Positions 35,340 to 42,437 of a stretch of 64,000 bases of DNA are shown here, piece after piece; positions within the stretch are counted from its first letter, which is position 1, and each line of letters opens with the position of its first letter. Position numbers and translations under genes: made by a program. The notes below the pieces were generated by a model. It searched no databases. It saw only the letters and a list, made by a program, of their open reading frames with translations, and was not told the DNA's origin. The stretch comes from Myxococcales bacterium UBA1660 (GTDB lineage: Bacteria; Myxococcota_A; Polyangia; Polyangiales; Houyiibacteriaceae), in contig DCLA01000113.1 of the NCBI GenBank assembly GCA_002320815.1, forward strand, positions 28,831 through 92,830. Direction: 5' to 3'.

Positions 35340-35816
35340 ATGCGTCACGCGGTGCTCGTCCTCCCCTTGGTCCTATTCGCCTGCGACCCGGACCCCGAGC
35401 CCGCGGCGGCTCCGCCGGAGACCTACGTCCCGATGAGCGACGCCCAGCTGGAGGCGGCCCTGACCGAAGCCAAGGCGCGGGCTGGCGCGAGCGAACGGCG
35501 GATCCTCCTCGACTTCGGCGCCGACTGGTGTCCCGACTGCCGCGAGGTCCTCCGACTGGCCCACGAGAGCCCGGTGAAGGAGCTCCTCGCCGAGCGCTAC
35601 GAGACCCTGGTGATCGACGTGGGTCGCTTCGACCAGCACGAGGAGCTCTTGCAGCGCTTCCACATCGACCGCATCGCGACCCTGGTCGTGCTCGACGCCG
35701 AGGGGGAGCGGGTCGCGCAGACGACCCTGGAGCCCATCAGCGGCGCCGCCGAGGGCCTCACCGCCGACGACCTCGCCGGCTGGCTCCGCACCCCCCGCGA
35801 CCACTGGCAACCCTGA
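35340..35816 (+). CDS. Thioredoxin-like lipoprotein (CPDC)
   Basis: 158 residues. Lipobox LVLFAC, lipid Cys15. The thioredoxin fold starts at about residue 52 with RILLDFGADWCPDCREVL (active-site Cys64 and Cys67), followed by VIDVGRFDQHEELLQRF and a strand ATLVVLDAEGE. The usual cis-Pro seems replaced (IDRIATLVV), which would affect redox properties. Anchored at the periplasmic side of a membrane, it might reduce or exchange disulphides, a fitting role given the many Cys-rich exported proteins in this window. Co-transcribed with the NRDE gene. Confidence 0.85.
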   Translation: MRHAVLVLPLVLFACDPDPEPAAAPPETYVPMSDAQLEAALTEAKARAGASERRILLDFGADWCPDCREVLRLAHESPVKELLAERYETLVIDVGRFDQHEELLQRFHIDRIATLVVLDAEGERVAQTTLEPISGAAEGLTADDLAGWLRTPRDHWQP

Positions 35817-35829
35817 CGGCTACCGTCGG
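35813..35829. terminator. Bidirectional hairpin across the thioredoxin and hisD stop codons
   Basis: GACGG (35815-35819) pairs with CCGTC (35823-35827) around CTA, extended outward by a T-G and a C-G pair. The arms overlap TGA (35814-35816) and the hisD stop (35820-35822). Confidence 0.45.
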
Positions 35830-37085
35830 GCGGCGACGGCCTTGGCGTGGGCCTCGAGGCCCTCGAGCTCGGCGAGGCCTTCGAGCAGGTCCGCCTGGGC
35901 GCGGATGGCCTCCGGCGTGTACCGGATGAGGCTGGTGCGCACGACGAAGTCGTAGACCCCCAGCGGGCTCGCGTGGCGGGCGGCGCCGCCGGTGGGCAGG
36001 ACGTGGCTGGGCCCGGCGGCGTAGTCCCCGGCGGCCTCCGGCGTGTGGTGCCCCAGGAACGCGGCGCCAGCGGCTCCGATGTCTTCCAGGAGCGCCTCGG
36101 GCTGGCCCACCTGGAGCGAGAGATGCTCGGCGGCCAGCGCGTCGGCGATGCGTGCCGCCTCGGGCCGGTCGTCCACCACGAAGCAGTGCCCGTTGCGCCG
36201 CACGGACTCGCTGGCGATCTCGGTGCGGCTCAGCGCGGCGAGCTGGGTCTCGAGGGCCGTGGACACCTTGGCGGCGAACTCCGTCGAGAGGGTGACCAGG
36301 AGCGGGTAGGCGTCCTCGTCGTGCTCCGCCTGCGAGAGCAGGTCCGCGGCGACGACCTCGGGGTCGGCGTCGTCATCGGCCACCACCAGGATTTCGCTCG
36401 GCCCGGCGATGGAGTCGATGTCCACCACGCCGAAGACCAGCCGCTTGGCGCAGGCGACGTAGATGTTCCCCGGGCCCACGATCTTGTCCACGCGCCGCAC
36501 CGAGTCGGTGCCGTAGGCGAGGGCGGCGATGGCCTGCGCGCCGCCGGCGTCGATGACCTCGGTCACCCCGGCGACCTCGGCGGCCGCGAGGACTTCCGGC
36601 GTGGGGCGCGGGGTGGCCAGCACGATGCGCTCGACGCCGGCCACCGCGGCGGGGACGGCGGTCATGAGCACGGTGCTGGGGTAGCGCGCCTTGCCCCCGG
36701 GGGCGTACACGCCGGCCGCGCGGACCGGGCGCACCCGCTGCCCGAGGAGCACGCCGTCCTCCTCGTACTGGAAGCCGGGATCCCGCTGGTGCTCGTGGTA
36801 GCGCCGGATGCGCTCGGCGGCGGCGGCGAGCTTCTCGCGCACCTCCGCGGGACAGCGCGCGGCCACGGCGCGCCAGTCGGCCTCGGGCACCGCCACGTGG
36901 TCCTGGGTGCGGCTCTCGAAGCGCGCGGTCAGGTCCCGGATGGCCGCGTCCCCGCGCTCGCGCACCTCGCTCAGGATGGCGCGGACGGCGGGCTCGACCT
37001 TCTCCAGGTCGGCGTCTCCCCGGCGGGCCAGGGCGGTGAGGGCGTCCTCGTAGCCGGCCTCGCCGCGCACGTGCATCTTCAGCAT
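35820..37085 (-). CDS. hisD: Histidinol dehydrogenase
   Basis: 421 residues, in the family range. Typical blocks are present: VYAPGGKARYPSTVLMTAVPA, AGGAQAIAALAYGT, KIVGPGNIYVACAKRLV, DSIAGPSEILVVADD, DLLSQAEHDEDAYP and the C-terminal GPSHVLPTGGAARHASPL, which contains metal and active-site residues. It makes two NAD-dependent oxidations from L-histidinol to L-histidine, the last step of the pathway, in the cytoplasm. No other his gene is nearby, so the pathway is scattered in this genome. The 5' neighbour on the same strand is an uncharacterised gene 66 bp upstream. Confidence 0.97.
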   Translation of the reverse strand: MLKMHVRGEAGYEDALTALARRGDADLEKVEPAVRAILSEVRERGDAAIRDLTARFESRTQDHVAVPEADWRAVAARCPAEVREKLAAAAERIRRYHEHQRDPGFQYEEDGVLLGQRVRPVRAAGVYAPGGKARYPSTVLMTAVPAAVAGVERIVLATPRPTPEVLAAAEVAGVTEVIDAGGAQAIAALAYGTDSVRRVDKIVGPGNIYVACAKRLVFGVVDIDSIAGPSEILVVADDDADPEVVAADLLSQAEHDEDAYPLLVTLSTEFAAKVSTALETQLAALSRTEIASESVRRNGHCFVVDDRPEAARIADALAAEHLSLQVGQPEALLEDIGAAGAAFLGHHTPEAAGDYAAGPSHVLPTGGAARHASPLGVYDFVVRTSLIRYTPEAIRAQADLLEGLAELEGLEAHAKAVAARR

Positions 37086-37151
37086 GGTCGCGGTCTAGCA
37101 CGCGGCTCCCGGCGCGGGGAGCCGCTGGCGGTCCGAGGGAGCCCCGCGGGC

Positions 37152-37829
37152 TCAGCTCGCTTCGGCCTGGTCCGCCGGCGCGTCGGCCGCGTCGAGGGCC
37201 TTGCGCAGGGTGCTCAGCGCCTGGAGCGCCTCGGTGAGCGCGGTGCCATCGATGCCCTTCACGCGCCCGAGAAGCCCCTCGAGGCGGCGGGCGGCGGCGC
37301 GGGTCTTCTCCCGGAGCTTGCCTTCGTCCTCGGGCTTGGCCGGGAAGAACACCGGGTTGAAGCTCTTGCGCAGCTCGGACACCGGGGCGTCGTCGTCGAA
37401 GACCGCCTTCTTGAGGTCGGTCCAGGCTTCCTCGTCGGGCCGCTCGGCGGTGAAGTCGTCCTCGTCGTCGTCGTGGGTGCGCAGCGCCTTGGCGAAGTAC
37501 TCGACCGAGTCGAGGTTCGGCACCGGCTGCTCCAGGCCGTCGCGCTGCAGCACCTGGGGCGCGTGCTCGCGAATGGCGCCGAAGGATCCGAGGAGCTTCT
37601 CCACGGTGCCCTTGGTCAGCAGCAGCTCCTGGGAGCAGTACGAGTAGAGGTCCTTGTAGCCCCAGTCCGAGTAGAGCTGGTTGTTGCGGACCTTGTGCAG
37701 GCCCTCGGCCATCTCGACCCAGGACCGCTTGAAGATGCGCGCCCGGCGCACCAGCTCCAGCCGCAGCCGGTCGGCGCACTGGGAGGCGAGGAGGTCTTCG
37801 AGGTCCGCGAGTCGTTCGTGGGTGGCCAT
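37152..37829 (-). CDS. Uncharacterised helical protein
   Basis: 225 residues, no signal peptide. Residues about 20-90 form a compact, aromatic-rich helical domain (FKRSWVEMAEGLHKV, YSDWGYKDLYSYCSQELLLTK shortened to its core), followed by a KGTVEKLLGSFG segment that could be a helix-turn-helix. An acidic linker (THDDDEDDFTAERPDEE) leads to a C-terminal coiled-coil-like region (LREKTRAAARRLEGLLGRVK). It could bind DNA or another protein in the cytoplasm, but I recognise no family and no catalytic motif. It is between the gene at 37884 and hisD, on the same strand. Confidence 0.7.
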   Translation of the reverse strand: MATHERLADLEDLLASQCADRLRLELVRRARIFKRSWVEMAEGLHKVRNNQLYSDWGYKDLYSYCSQELLLTKGTVEKLLGSFGAIREHAPQVLQRDGLEQPVPNLDSVEYFAKALRTHDDDEDDFTAERPDEEAWTDLKKAVFDDDAPVSELRKSFNPVFFPAKPEDEGKLREKTRAAARRLEGLLGRVKGIDGTALTEALQALSTLRKALDAADAPADQAEAS

Positions 37830-37883
37830 GGCCCGGTCTCATAGGCGATCCCCCGGGGGGATCGCAAAGCCGAATCCGCGGCG

Positions 37884-38849
37884 TCAGTCCTTCGGGCCGA
37901 GCCACCGGCCGATCCACTCGGCGAAGGCGGCGTCTTCGAGCAGGATCCCGAGGAGCGATTCGGCCTGCACGCGCAGGTAGGCGCGGACCTGGGGCCCGGA
38001 GCTGGCCTCCTCCAGGACCTGGTGGCCGGTCTTGTCGCCCTCGACCGCCAGGAACGCCTCGACCTCGCGGCGGACGATCGCCCGCCCCAGATCGCCGCGC
38101 AGGTTGGCGGCCACGATGGCCGGGAGGCGCTCGAAGAAGGCCGCCCGGGGCAGCCGGTCCAGGTCGCGGAGGATGACCGCGGCGTCGGTCTCCAGGATCC
38201 GCTGGTGGATCTGCCGACGCATGGCCTGGTCCAGGGCGCGCCCCTCTTCGCTCGTCAGGCGCTCGGCGATGGCCTCGCGGACCTCCTGGGTCAGCCCCTT
38301 GGCGAAGTCGCTGGTGGCCGACTGCATCTTCTCTTCGACCTTGGCGCCGCCCAGCTTGGCCGCGGTGTCCCGGCCGAAGCGGCCGATGCTCGAGCCGCCG
38401 AAGCTGCTGAGCGCTCCGGCCAGACCACCGCCGAGCCCCGGCAGCCGCCGGACGAAGCGAACCAGTACGTCCTGCCAGATGGGCGCGAAGAGCTGCCGGA
38501 CGAGCTCGGGATCCACGGCGTCGGCCAACCAGCTCAACGTGGGCGGCTCGGCGTCGACCACCAGCGCCTCGAGGGCCTCGCCCTCGCCCTCGGGGAGCAG
38601 CGCGCCGACCGTCGTGCCGGCAAGGCCCTCGAGGAGGCGGGCCACGGCGGGCTCCACGTGCTCGCGGGTGAGGCGCTCGAGGAAGGCCACCTCGGCCGCC
38701 CGGCTGACCACGTCGACGAAGACGGAGACGTCGACCAGGTCCCGCACCTTCTGCCGCAGGAGGGCGTCCACCACCAGGCTCACGCCTTCCCGGCGGAGGC
38801 CGAGGTCGTCCCGGAGCCGGCCCAGGGCCGCGTTCGCGTCGCTGCTCAT
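37884..38849 (-). CDS. Uncharacterised helical protein
   Basis: 321 residues without signal peptide. Nearly all helical, with Leu/Val-rich stretches and many Arg/Glu pairs. A Gly-rich middle (LPGLGGGLAGALSSFGGSS, about residues 137-155) could be a flexible hinge or a membrane-associating segment. The C-terminal half has regular amphipathic helices (AIVRREVEAFLAVEGDK). No motif recognised. It heads a minus-strand run with the gene at 37152 and hisD (gap 54 bp), and is divergent from the SCP2 gene. Confidence 0.65.
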   Translation of the reverse strand: MSSDANAALGRLRDDLGLRREGVSLVVDALLRQKVRDLVDVSVFVDVVSRAAEVAFLERLTREHVEPAVARLLEGLAGTTVGALLPEGEGEALEALVVDAEPPTLSWLADAVDPELVRQLFAPIWQDVLVRFVRRLPGLGGGLAGALSSFGGSSIGRFGRDTAAKLGGAKVEEKMQSATSDFAKGLTQEVREAIAERLTSEEGRALDQAMRRQIHQRILETDAAVILRDLDRLPRAAFFERLPAIVAANLRGDLGRAIVRREVEAFLAVEGDKTGHQVLEEASSGPQVRAYLRVQAESLLGILLEDAAFAEWIGRWLGPKD

Positions 38850-38917
38850 GGGTTCGAGCTAGCATCGGGCTCCGCCGGGCGCGACCCGATCCCGCCCCGC
38901 TCATGCGGCGGCGACCC

Positions 38918-38946
38918 TTGACAGGACCGCGACGCTTACGTACGAA
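38918..38946 (+). promoter_or_regulatory. Sigma-70-like promoter for the SCP2 operon
   Basis: A perfect TTGACA (38918-38923) is followed after exactly 17 nt by TACGAA (38941-38946), a partial -10 match. It lies 66-94 bases upstream of the SCP2 start. The stretch just after it is AT-richer (GAAAAG). Confidence 0.5.
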
Positions 38947-39011
38947 AAGCGGCCTGAATCACGGTTCAGCCTGACGCGACCGTGGCCCTTTCCCCTCTCC
39001 AAGGAATCGCA

Positions 39012-39335
39012 ATGCCCGACGCCAAGACTTCGTTCGAAAAGGAAATCCCCGAGCGCATCCAGAACGACCCGGACAAGGCGAAGGCGGTCGACGCCATCTT
39101 CCTGTTCAAGATCACCGGCGACGACGGCGGCGAGTGGACGGTGAACCTCAAGGACGACCTCGGGGTGAAGGAAGGCGACCAGGGCAACGCCGAGTGCACC
39201 ATCGAGTGCACCGACGAGCACTGGGTCGAGATCAGCGACAACCCCGCCAACGCCATGCAGCTCTACTTCTCGGGTGACCTGAAGGTGGAGGGCAACGCGA
39301 TGCTCGCCACCAAGCTCCAGGAGATCCTCTCCTGA
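39012..39335 (+). CDS. SCP2 sterol-binding domain protein
   Basis: 107 residues from the ATG with AAGGA 7 nt upstream. A single SCP2 domain fills the protein: IFLFKITGDDGGEWTVNL, then NAECTIECTDEHWVEI, then ANAMQLYFSGDLKVEGN, with the typical FxGKLKxxGD-like C-terminal block. SCP2 domains form a hydrophobic tunnel for sterols, fatty acids and acyl-CoA. Small stand-alone versions act as cytoplasmic lipid carriers. The next gene encodes a racemase of branched acyl-CoA and starts within or just after this gene's end, so the carrier may deliver its substrate. Confidence 0.92.
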   Translation: MPDAKTSFEKEIPERIQNDPDKAKAVDAIFLFKITGDDGGEWTVNLKDDLGVKEGDQGNAECTIECTDEHWVEISDNPANAMQLYFSGDLKVEGNAMLATKLQEILS

Positions 39336-39385
39336 GCAGCCCGGCAGGACCGCACGCCGGAGGCCTCGCTGGGGCCCTGGCCGGC

Positions 39386-40507
39386 GTGCGCGTCCTCGAC
39401 CTCAGCCGGCTCCTGCCCGGCCCCTTCGCCACCATGATCCTCGCGGACATGGGCGCGTCGGTCGACAAGGTCGAGGACCCCCGCGGCGGCGACTACATGC
39501 GCTTCATGCCGCCGAAGGGACCCGACGGGCTGAACCCGGTCTTCGGGATGCTGAACCGCGGCAAGCGGAGCGTGGTGCTCGACCTCAAGCAGGAGGGCGG
39601 CCGCGACGCGCTGAAGAAGCTGGTGGCCCAGGCCGACGTGCTCGTGGAGAGCTTCCGGCCCGGAGTCCTCGACCGGCTCGGGTTGGGCTACGACGAGCTG
39701 AAGGCGATCAACCCGCGCCTCATCGTCTGCGCGATCACCGGCTACGGCCAGGACGGCCCCTTGAAGGACCGCGCCGGCCACGACCTGAACTACCTGGCCC
39801 GCGCTGGCGTGATGGGCTTCACCGGACCGACCGACGGGGCGCCCCAGGTCCCCGGGGTGCAGGTCGCCGACATCGGCGGCGGCGCGCTCTACGCGGTCAT
39901 CGGGATCCTCGGCGCGCTCCAGCAGCGCGAGCGCACCGGCGAGGGCAGCTTCGTCGACGTCTCGATGTGCGAGGGCGCGCTGAGCTTCGCCGCCTTCGGT
40001 CTCGGCCTGCGCGCCGGCGGCCTGGTCGCCCCGCGCGGCGACGACATGTTGATGGGCGGCGTGGCCGTCTACGGCACCTACCGGACCCAGGACGGCCGCT
40101 ACGTCTCGCTGGCGTCGCTGGAGCCGAAGTTCTGGACCGCCTTCTGCAACGGCGTGGGCATCCCCGTCCGCCTCGACGCGTTGGCGCCCGGCCCGCACCA
40201 GCCCGAGGTGCGTGCGCAGCTCGAAGGGATCTTCGCCGAGCGCACCCGGGACGAGTGGGCGGCCTTCGCCGCCGAGCACGACTGCTGCCTCGAGCCCGTC
40301 CTCGACGCCGCCGAGCTCGTGGACGACCCCCAGCACCAGGCCCGCGGTGTCTTCGCCGGCGGCCTGGGCACGATGCGCACCCCCGCAGCTCCCGCCGGTG
40401 AAGGCCCCGCGCCCAGCCAGGGCGAACAGTCGGAGACCATCCTGCGTGAAGCGGGATTGAACGCCGACGCCATCACCGCCTTGCGCGACGCCGGCATCAC
40501 CCGCTGA
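39386..40507 (+). CDS. Family III CoA-transferase, alpha-methylacyl-CoA racemase-like
   Basis: 373 residues from GTG 39386. Family blocks: LDLSRLLPGPFATMILADMG, NRGKRSVVLDLK and LVESFRPGVLDRLGLGYDEL shortened. His132 (GHDLNY) and Asp162 (VADIGGG) are 30 residues apart, exactly the spacing of the catalytic His/Asp pair of the racemase branch, rather than the Asp nucleophile pattern of CoA transferases. It would epimerise 2-methyl-branched acyl-CoAs. The GTG start drops the usual PLxG just before RVLDL; the in-frame codons upstream (GGLAGALAG) supply it, but only CTG codons (39332 or 39377) could initiate there. AGGAG sits 8 nt before CTG 39332, which overlaps the SCP2 stop. Confidence 0.88.
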   Translation: MRVLDLSRLLPGPFATMILADMGASVDKVEDPRGGDYMRFMPPKGPDGLNPVFGMLNRGKRSVVLDLKQEGGRDALKKLVAQADVLVESFRPGVLDRLGLGYDELKAINPRLIVCAITGYGQDGPLKDRAGHDLNYLARAGVMGFTGPTDGAPQVPGVQVADIGGGALYAVIGILGALQQRERTGEGSFVDVSMCEGALSFAAFGLGLRAGGLVAPRGDDMLMGGVAVYGTYRTQDGRYVSLASLEPKFWTAFCNGVGIPVRLDALAPGPHQPEVRAQLEGIFAERTRDEWAAFAAEHDCCLEPVLDAAELVDDPQHQARGVFAGGLGTMRTPAAPAGEGPAPSQGEQSETILREAGLNADAITALRDAGITR

Positions 40508-40522
40508 CCCGCCCTTCGCGGG
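40508..40522 (+). terminator. Hairpin directly after the racemase stop
   Basis: CCCGC (40508-40512) pairs with GCGGG (40518-40522), loop CCTTC, starting at the base after the stop. Flanking GA and TC can extend it with one bulged G. No T tract. Confidence 0.35.
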
Positions 40523-40605
40523 GTCGTCGCCTCCGCTCGGAGGGGCTCGCAGAGGGACCGTGCGGCTCCGCTGCGCTGCAACAAGGGCGCGTTCGGGCGC
40601 TCCCA

Positions 40606-40630
40606 CGGCCGGGCGGGGGCCGCGTTTTTT
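40606..40630 (+). terminator. Classical intrinsic terminator with T tract
   Basis: CGGCC (40606-40610) and GGCCG (40618-40622) flank a GGGCGGG loop; two bases later comes a run of six T (40625-40630). It is about 100 bases after the racemase stop and is the only hairpin I noticed here with a proper T tract. Confidence 0.6.
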
Positions 40631-40713
40631 CTCCGACGAAGCCGGCGGGATCGCCCGCGGAGGTTCGATGGGCACCCGACCCCCGGGGAGGGGAGCGTTG
40701 GGGGCTGCCGCGT

Positions 40714-40739
40714 CGTGTTGCGTCGCAAAACGCAACACG
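40714..40739. repeat. Perfect 9-bp inverted repeat
   Basis: CGTGTTGCG (40714-40722) and CGCAACACG (40731-40739) are separated by TCGCAAAA. It is 168 bp upstream of the lipase lipoprotein start. It could be an operator or a transcript hairpin. Confidence 0.55.
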
Positions 40740-40906
40740 TGGGCTCAAGTGTTTAGAAATGCTGGTCTTTGCGGGATGTGGCCCACGATGTAGGCAATTC
40801 GGTGTTGCGGTGCGCCATCAGTTTGATATGGAGGACTGGTGTGTTTTGGGCCGGGTGTCGGGCAGCCGATGCTGTGCTGCACCATCGGCCGGAAGGATGG
40901 CGTGTG

Positions 40907-42313
40907 ATGAACTTGCGTGCGATGCGTATGCTCGGCGTGGCCTTGGCTCTCGTGGGAGCCGCCTGTGGCGACGATGACGGTGATGACACCACCACCCCCA
41001 TGGAGGACATGGGGACGATGGTGGACATGAACGGCGGCGGTGAGGACGCCGACGTGCCCGACGGCGAGGTGCCCAACCCCGTGCCGGCGTGCCGCACGGC
41101 GCTCGAGGCCCGCGCGGCCGAGGTCGAGGGGATGCTCCCCTGGGACATCACCGACGCCCCCGAGATGGTCATGGACGGCGGCGACCAGAGCCTCGAGGCG
41201 GACTACGCGGGCAAGTACCGCGACGACCTCGCGGCCCACCCGGGCTGTGTGCCCCGGGAGGCCTACGACGCCAACAGCGAGCTCCTGGTGAGCGACAACG
41301 AGGCCACCGTGCCCGCCGGCTCCCCCGCGGACATCGAGGGCTACCCCTGCGCCGCCAAGGAGTACGATCAGGACGCGCTCGACGCGACCAAGCCCATCGT
41401 CATCCTCGTCCACGGTAACTCGTCGGGCGTTCCCTCCTTCGAGGAGTACGGCAACGACGCCATCGCCGGGACCACGATCTCGACGGTCGGAGGTCTCGAG
41501 GTCATGGTGGACGCCGAGCCCCGGGAGCAGCTCGCCAGCGCGCTGATCGCCGAGGGCCATCGGGTCATCGGCTTCGACGCCCGTACCGACCTGGTCACCA
41601 CCCTCGGTGACTTCAATCCGGACACCATGACGGGGAACGCCTTCGTGAACATCGACCACGGCTGGGCGGTCCCCATGCTCCAGTCGCTGATCAAGGCGGT
41701 CATGACCGAGAACCCGGACAGCGAGGTCGCGCTGGTCGGTCACTCCCTCGGCGTGACCGTCATCCGCGACACCCTCCGCCGCCTCTACAACGAGAGCCTG
41801 GCCGGTGAGGCCGGCGCGGTGAACCCCTTCGCCCAGCTCTCCGACGTGGTGCTCCTCTCGGGCGCCAACCACGGCGTGGCCAACGGCGCCGTCCTCTGCA
41901 GCTCGTTGGACCACATGCGTGGCACCGTCGGCTGCGAGATGGGTGACCGCGCGACCTACGTGCCCACCTACTTCAGCCAGCGACTCAACGGTCCGAACGA
42001 CCTCTTCGCCGCCCCCTGCGCCGACGGGAGCTACGCCTTCGGCATGACCGACCAGTGTGACGGCAACGTGGTGGAGTACACCACGGTGACCATGGAGGAC
42101 ATCACGGACGGCATGCTCCAGGACGAGTTCGTCTCCGAGGCCTCCAGCATGCTCGACCTGGACCCCTGCGTGGACAACCAGCTCATCACCCTCGCGGACT
42201 ACGACACCAGCGGCTACTTCTTCACCGGCGCGCCGGGCTTCTTCTCGGCCCACTTCGGCAGCGCCCGCTCCGACGCCGGCATCGCCCTCGTCGTGAGCAA
42301 GCTGGCCGACTGA
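40907..42313 (+). CDS. Lipoprotein alpha/beta hydrolase (lipase/esterase-like)
   Basis: 468 residues; AAGGA lies about 11 nt before ATG 40907 and the in-frame ATG at 40922 is a possible alternative. Lipobox VGAAC (lipid Cys20) followed by GDDDGDD and an acidic Thr/Met-rich linker. The hydrolase part starts at about residue 160: VILVHGNSSG (oxyanion region), FDARTDLV, nucleophile elbow LVGHSLGVTV (Ser280), and GANHGVANG. The C-terminal His is probably in FFSAHFG. Several Cys pairs fit a periplasmic or surface location. It resembles extracellular lipases in the segment from GHSLG to NHG. A hairpin follows the gene. Confidence 0.82.
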   Translation: MNLRAMRMLGVALALVGAACGDDDGDDTTTPMEDMGTMVDMNGGGEDADVPDGEVPNPVPACRTALEARAAEVEGMLPWDITDAPEMVMDGGDQSLEADYAGKYRDDLAAHPGCVPREAYDANSELLVSDNEATVPAGSPADIEGYPCAAKEYDQDALDATKPIVILVHGNSSGVPSFEEYGNDAIAGTTISTVGGLEVMVDAEPREQLASALIAEGHRVIGFDARTDLVTTLGDFNPDTMTGNAFVNIDHGWAVPMLQSLIKAVMTENPDSEVALVGHSLGVTVIRDTLRRLYNESLAGEAGAVNPFAQLSDVVLLSGANHGVANGAVLCSSLDHMRGTVGCEMGDRATYVPTYFSQRLNGPNDLFAAPCADGSYAFGMTDQCDGNVVEYTTVTMEDITDGMLQDEFVSEASSMLDLDPCVDNQLITLADYDTSGYFFTGAPGFFSAHFGSARSDAGIALVVSKLAD

Positions 42314-42336
42314 TCACCCATCCCCCGCGTTCCCAG

Positions 42337-42367
42337 GGTCGCGATGCCACCACACCCCATCGCGACC
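42337..42367 (+). terminator. Hairpin terminator after the lipase lipoprotein gene
   Basis: GGTCGCGATG (42337-42346) pairs perfectly with CATCGCGACC (42358-42367), loop 11 nt. It lies 23 bases after the stop. No T tract directly after it. Confidence 0.55.
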
Positions 42368-42380
42368 TCGGGCACGCACC

Positions 42381-42411
42381 TTTAATTTCGACTCCGGCCT
42401 CGTCCGGAGTC
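42381..42411 (+). promoter_or_regulatory. AT-rich box and leader hairpin upstream of the outer-membrane protein gene
   Basis: TTTAATTT (42381-42388) is the most AT-rich point of this gap and could be a -10 box, although no good -35 is seen. Directly after it GACTCCGG (42390-42397) and CCGGAGTC (42404-42411) form an 8-bp stem. If transcription starts there, the hairpin would sit at the 5' end of the mRNA, ahead of GAGAGG and the ATG at 42438. Confidence 0.35.
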
Positions 42412-42437
42412 CGTTCGTTCCGTCGAGAGGTAGTCCG

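Larger units (their letters stand above)
40523..40906. other. Longest intergenic stretch of the window
   Basis: About 384 bp without a convincing gene. It contains a T-tract terminator (40606-40630), an inverted repeat (40714-40739) and a 3' half visibly less GC-rich than the flanks (40740-40870), which probably holds the promoter of the lipase lipoprotein gene. I see no tRNA-like fold and no coding-quality frame. Confidence 0.6.

Noticed and set aside
40523..40906. tRNA or small RNA gene in the longest gap
   Set aside because: I found no cloverleaf, T-loop or CCA-type end. Only a terminator, an inverted repeat and promoter-like composition are visible.
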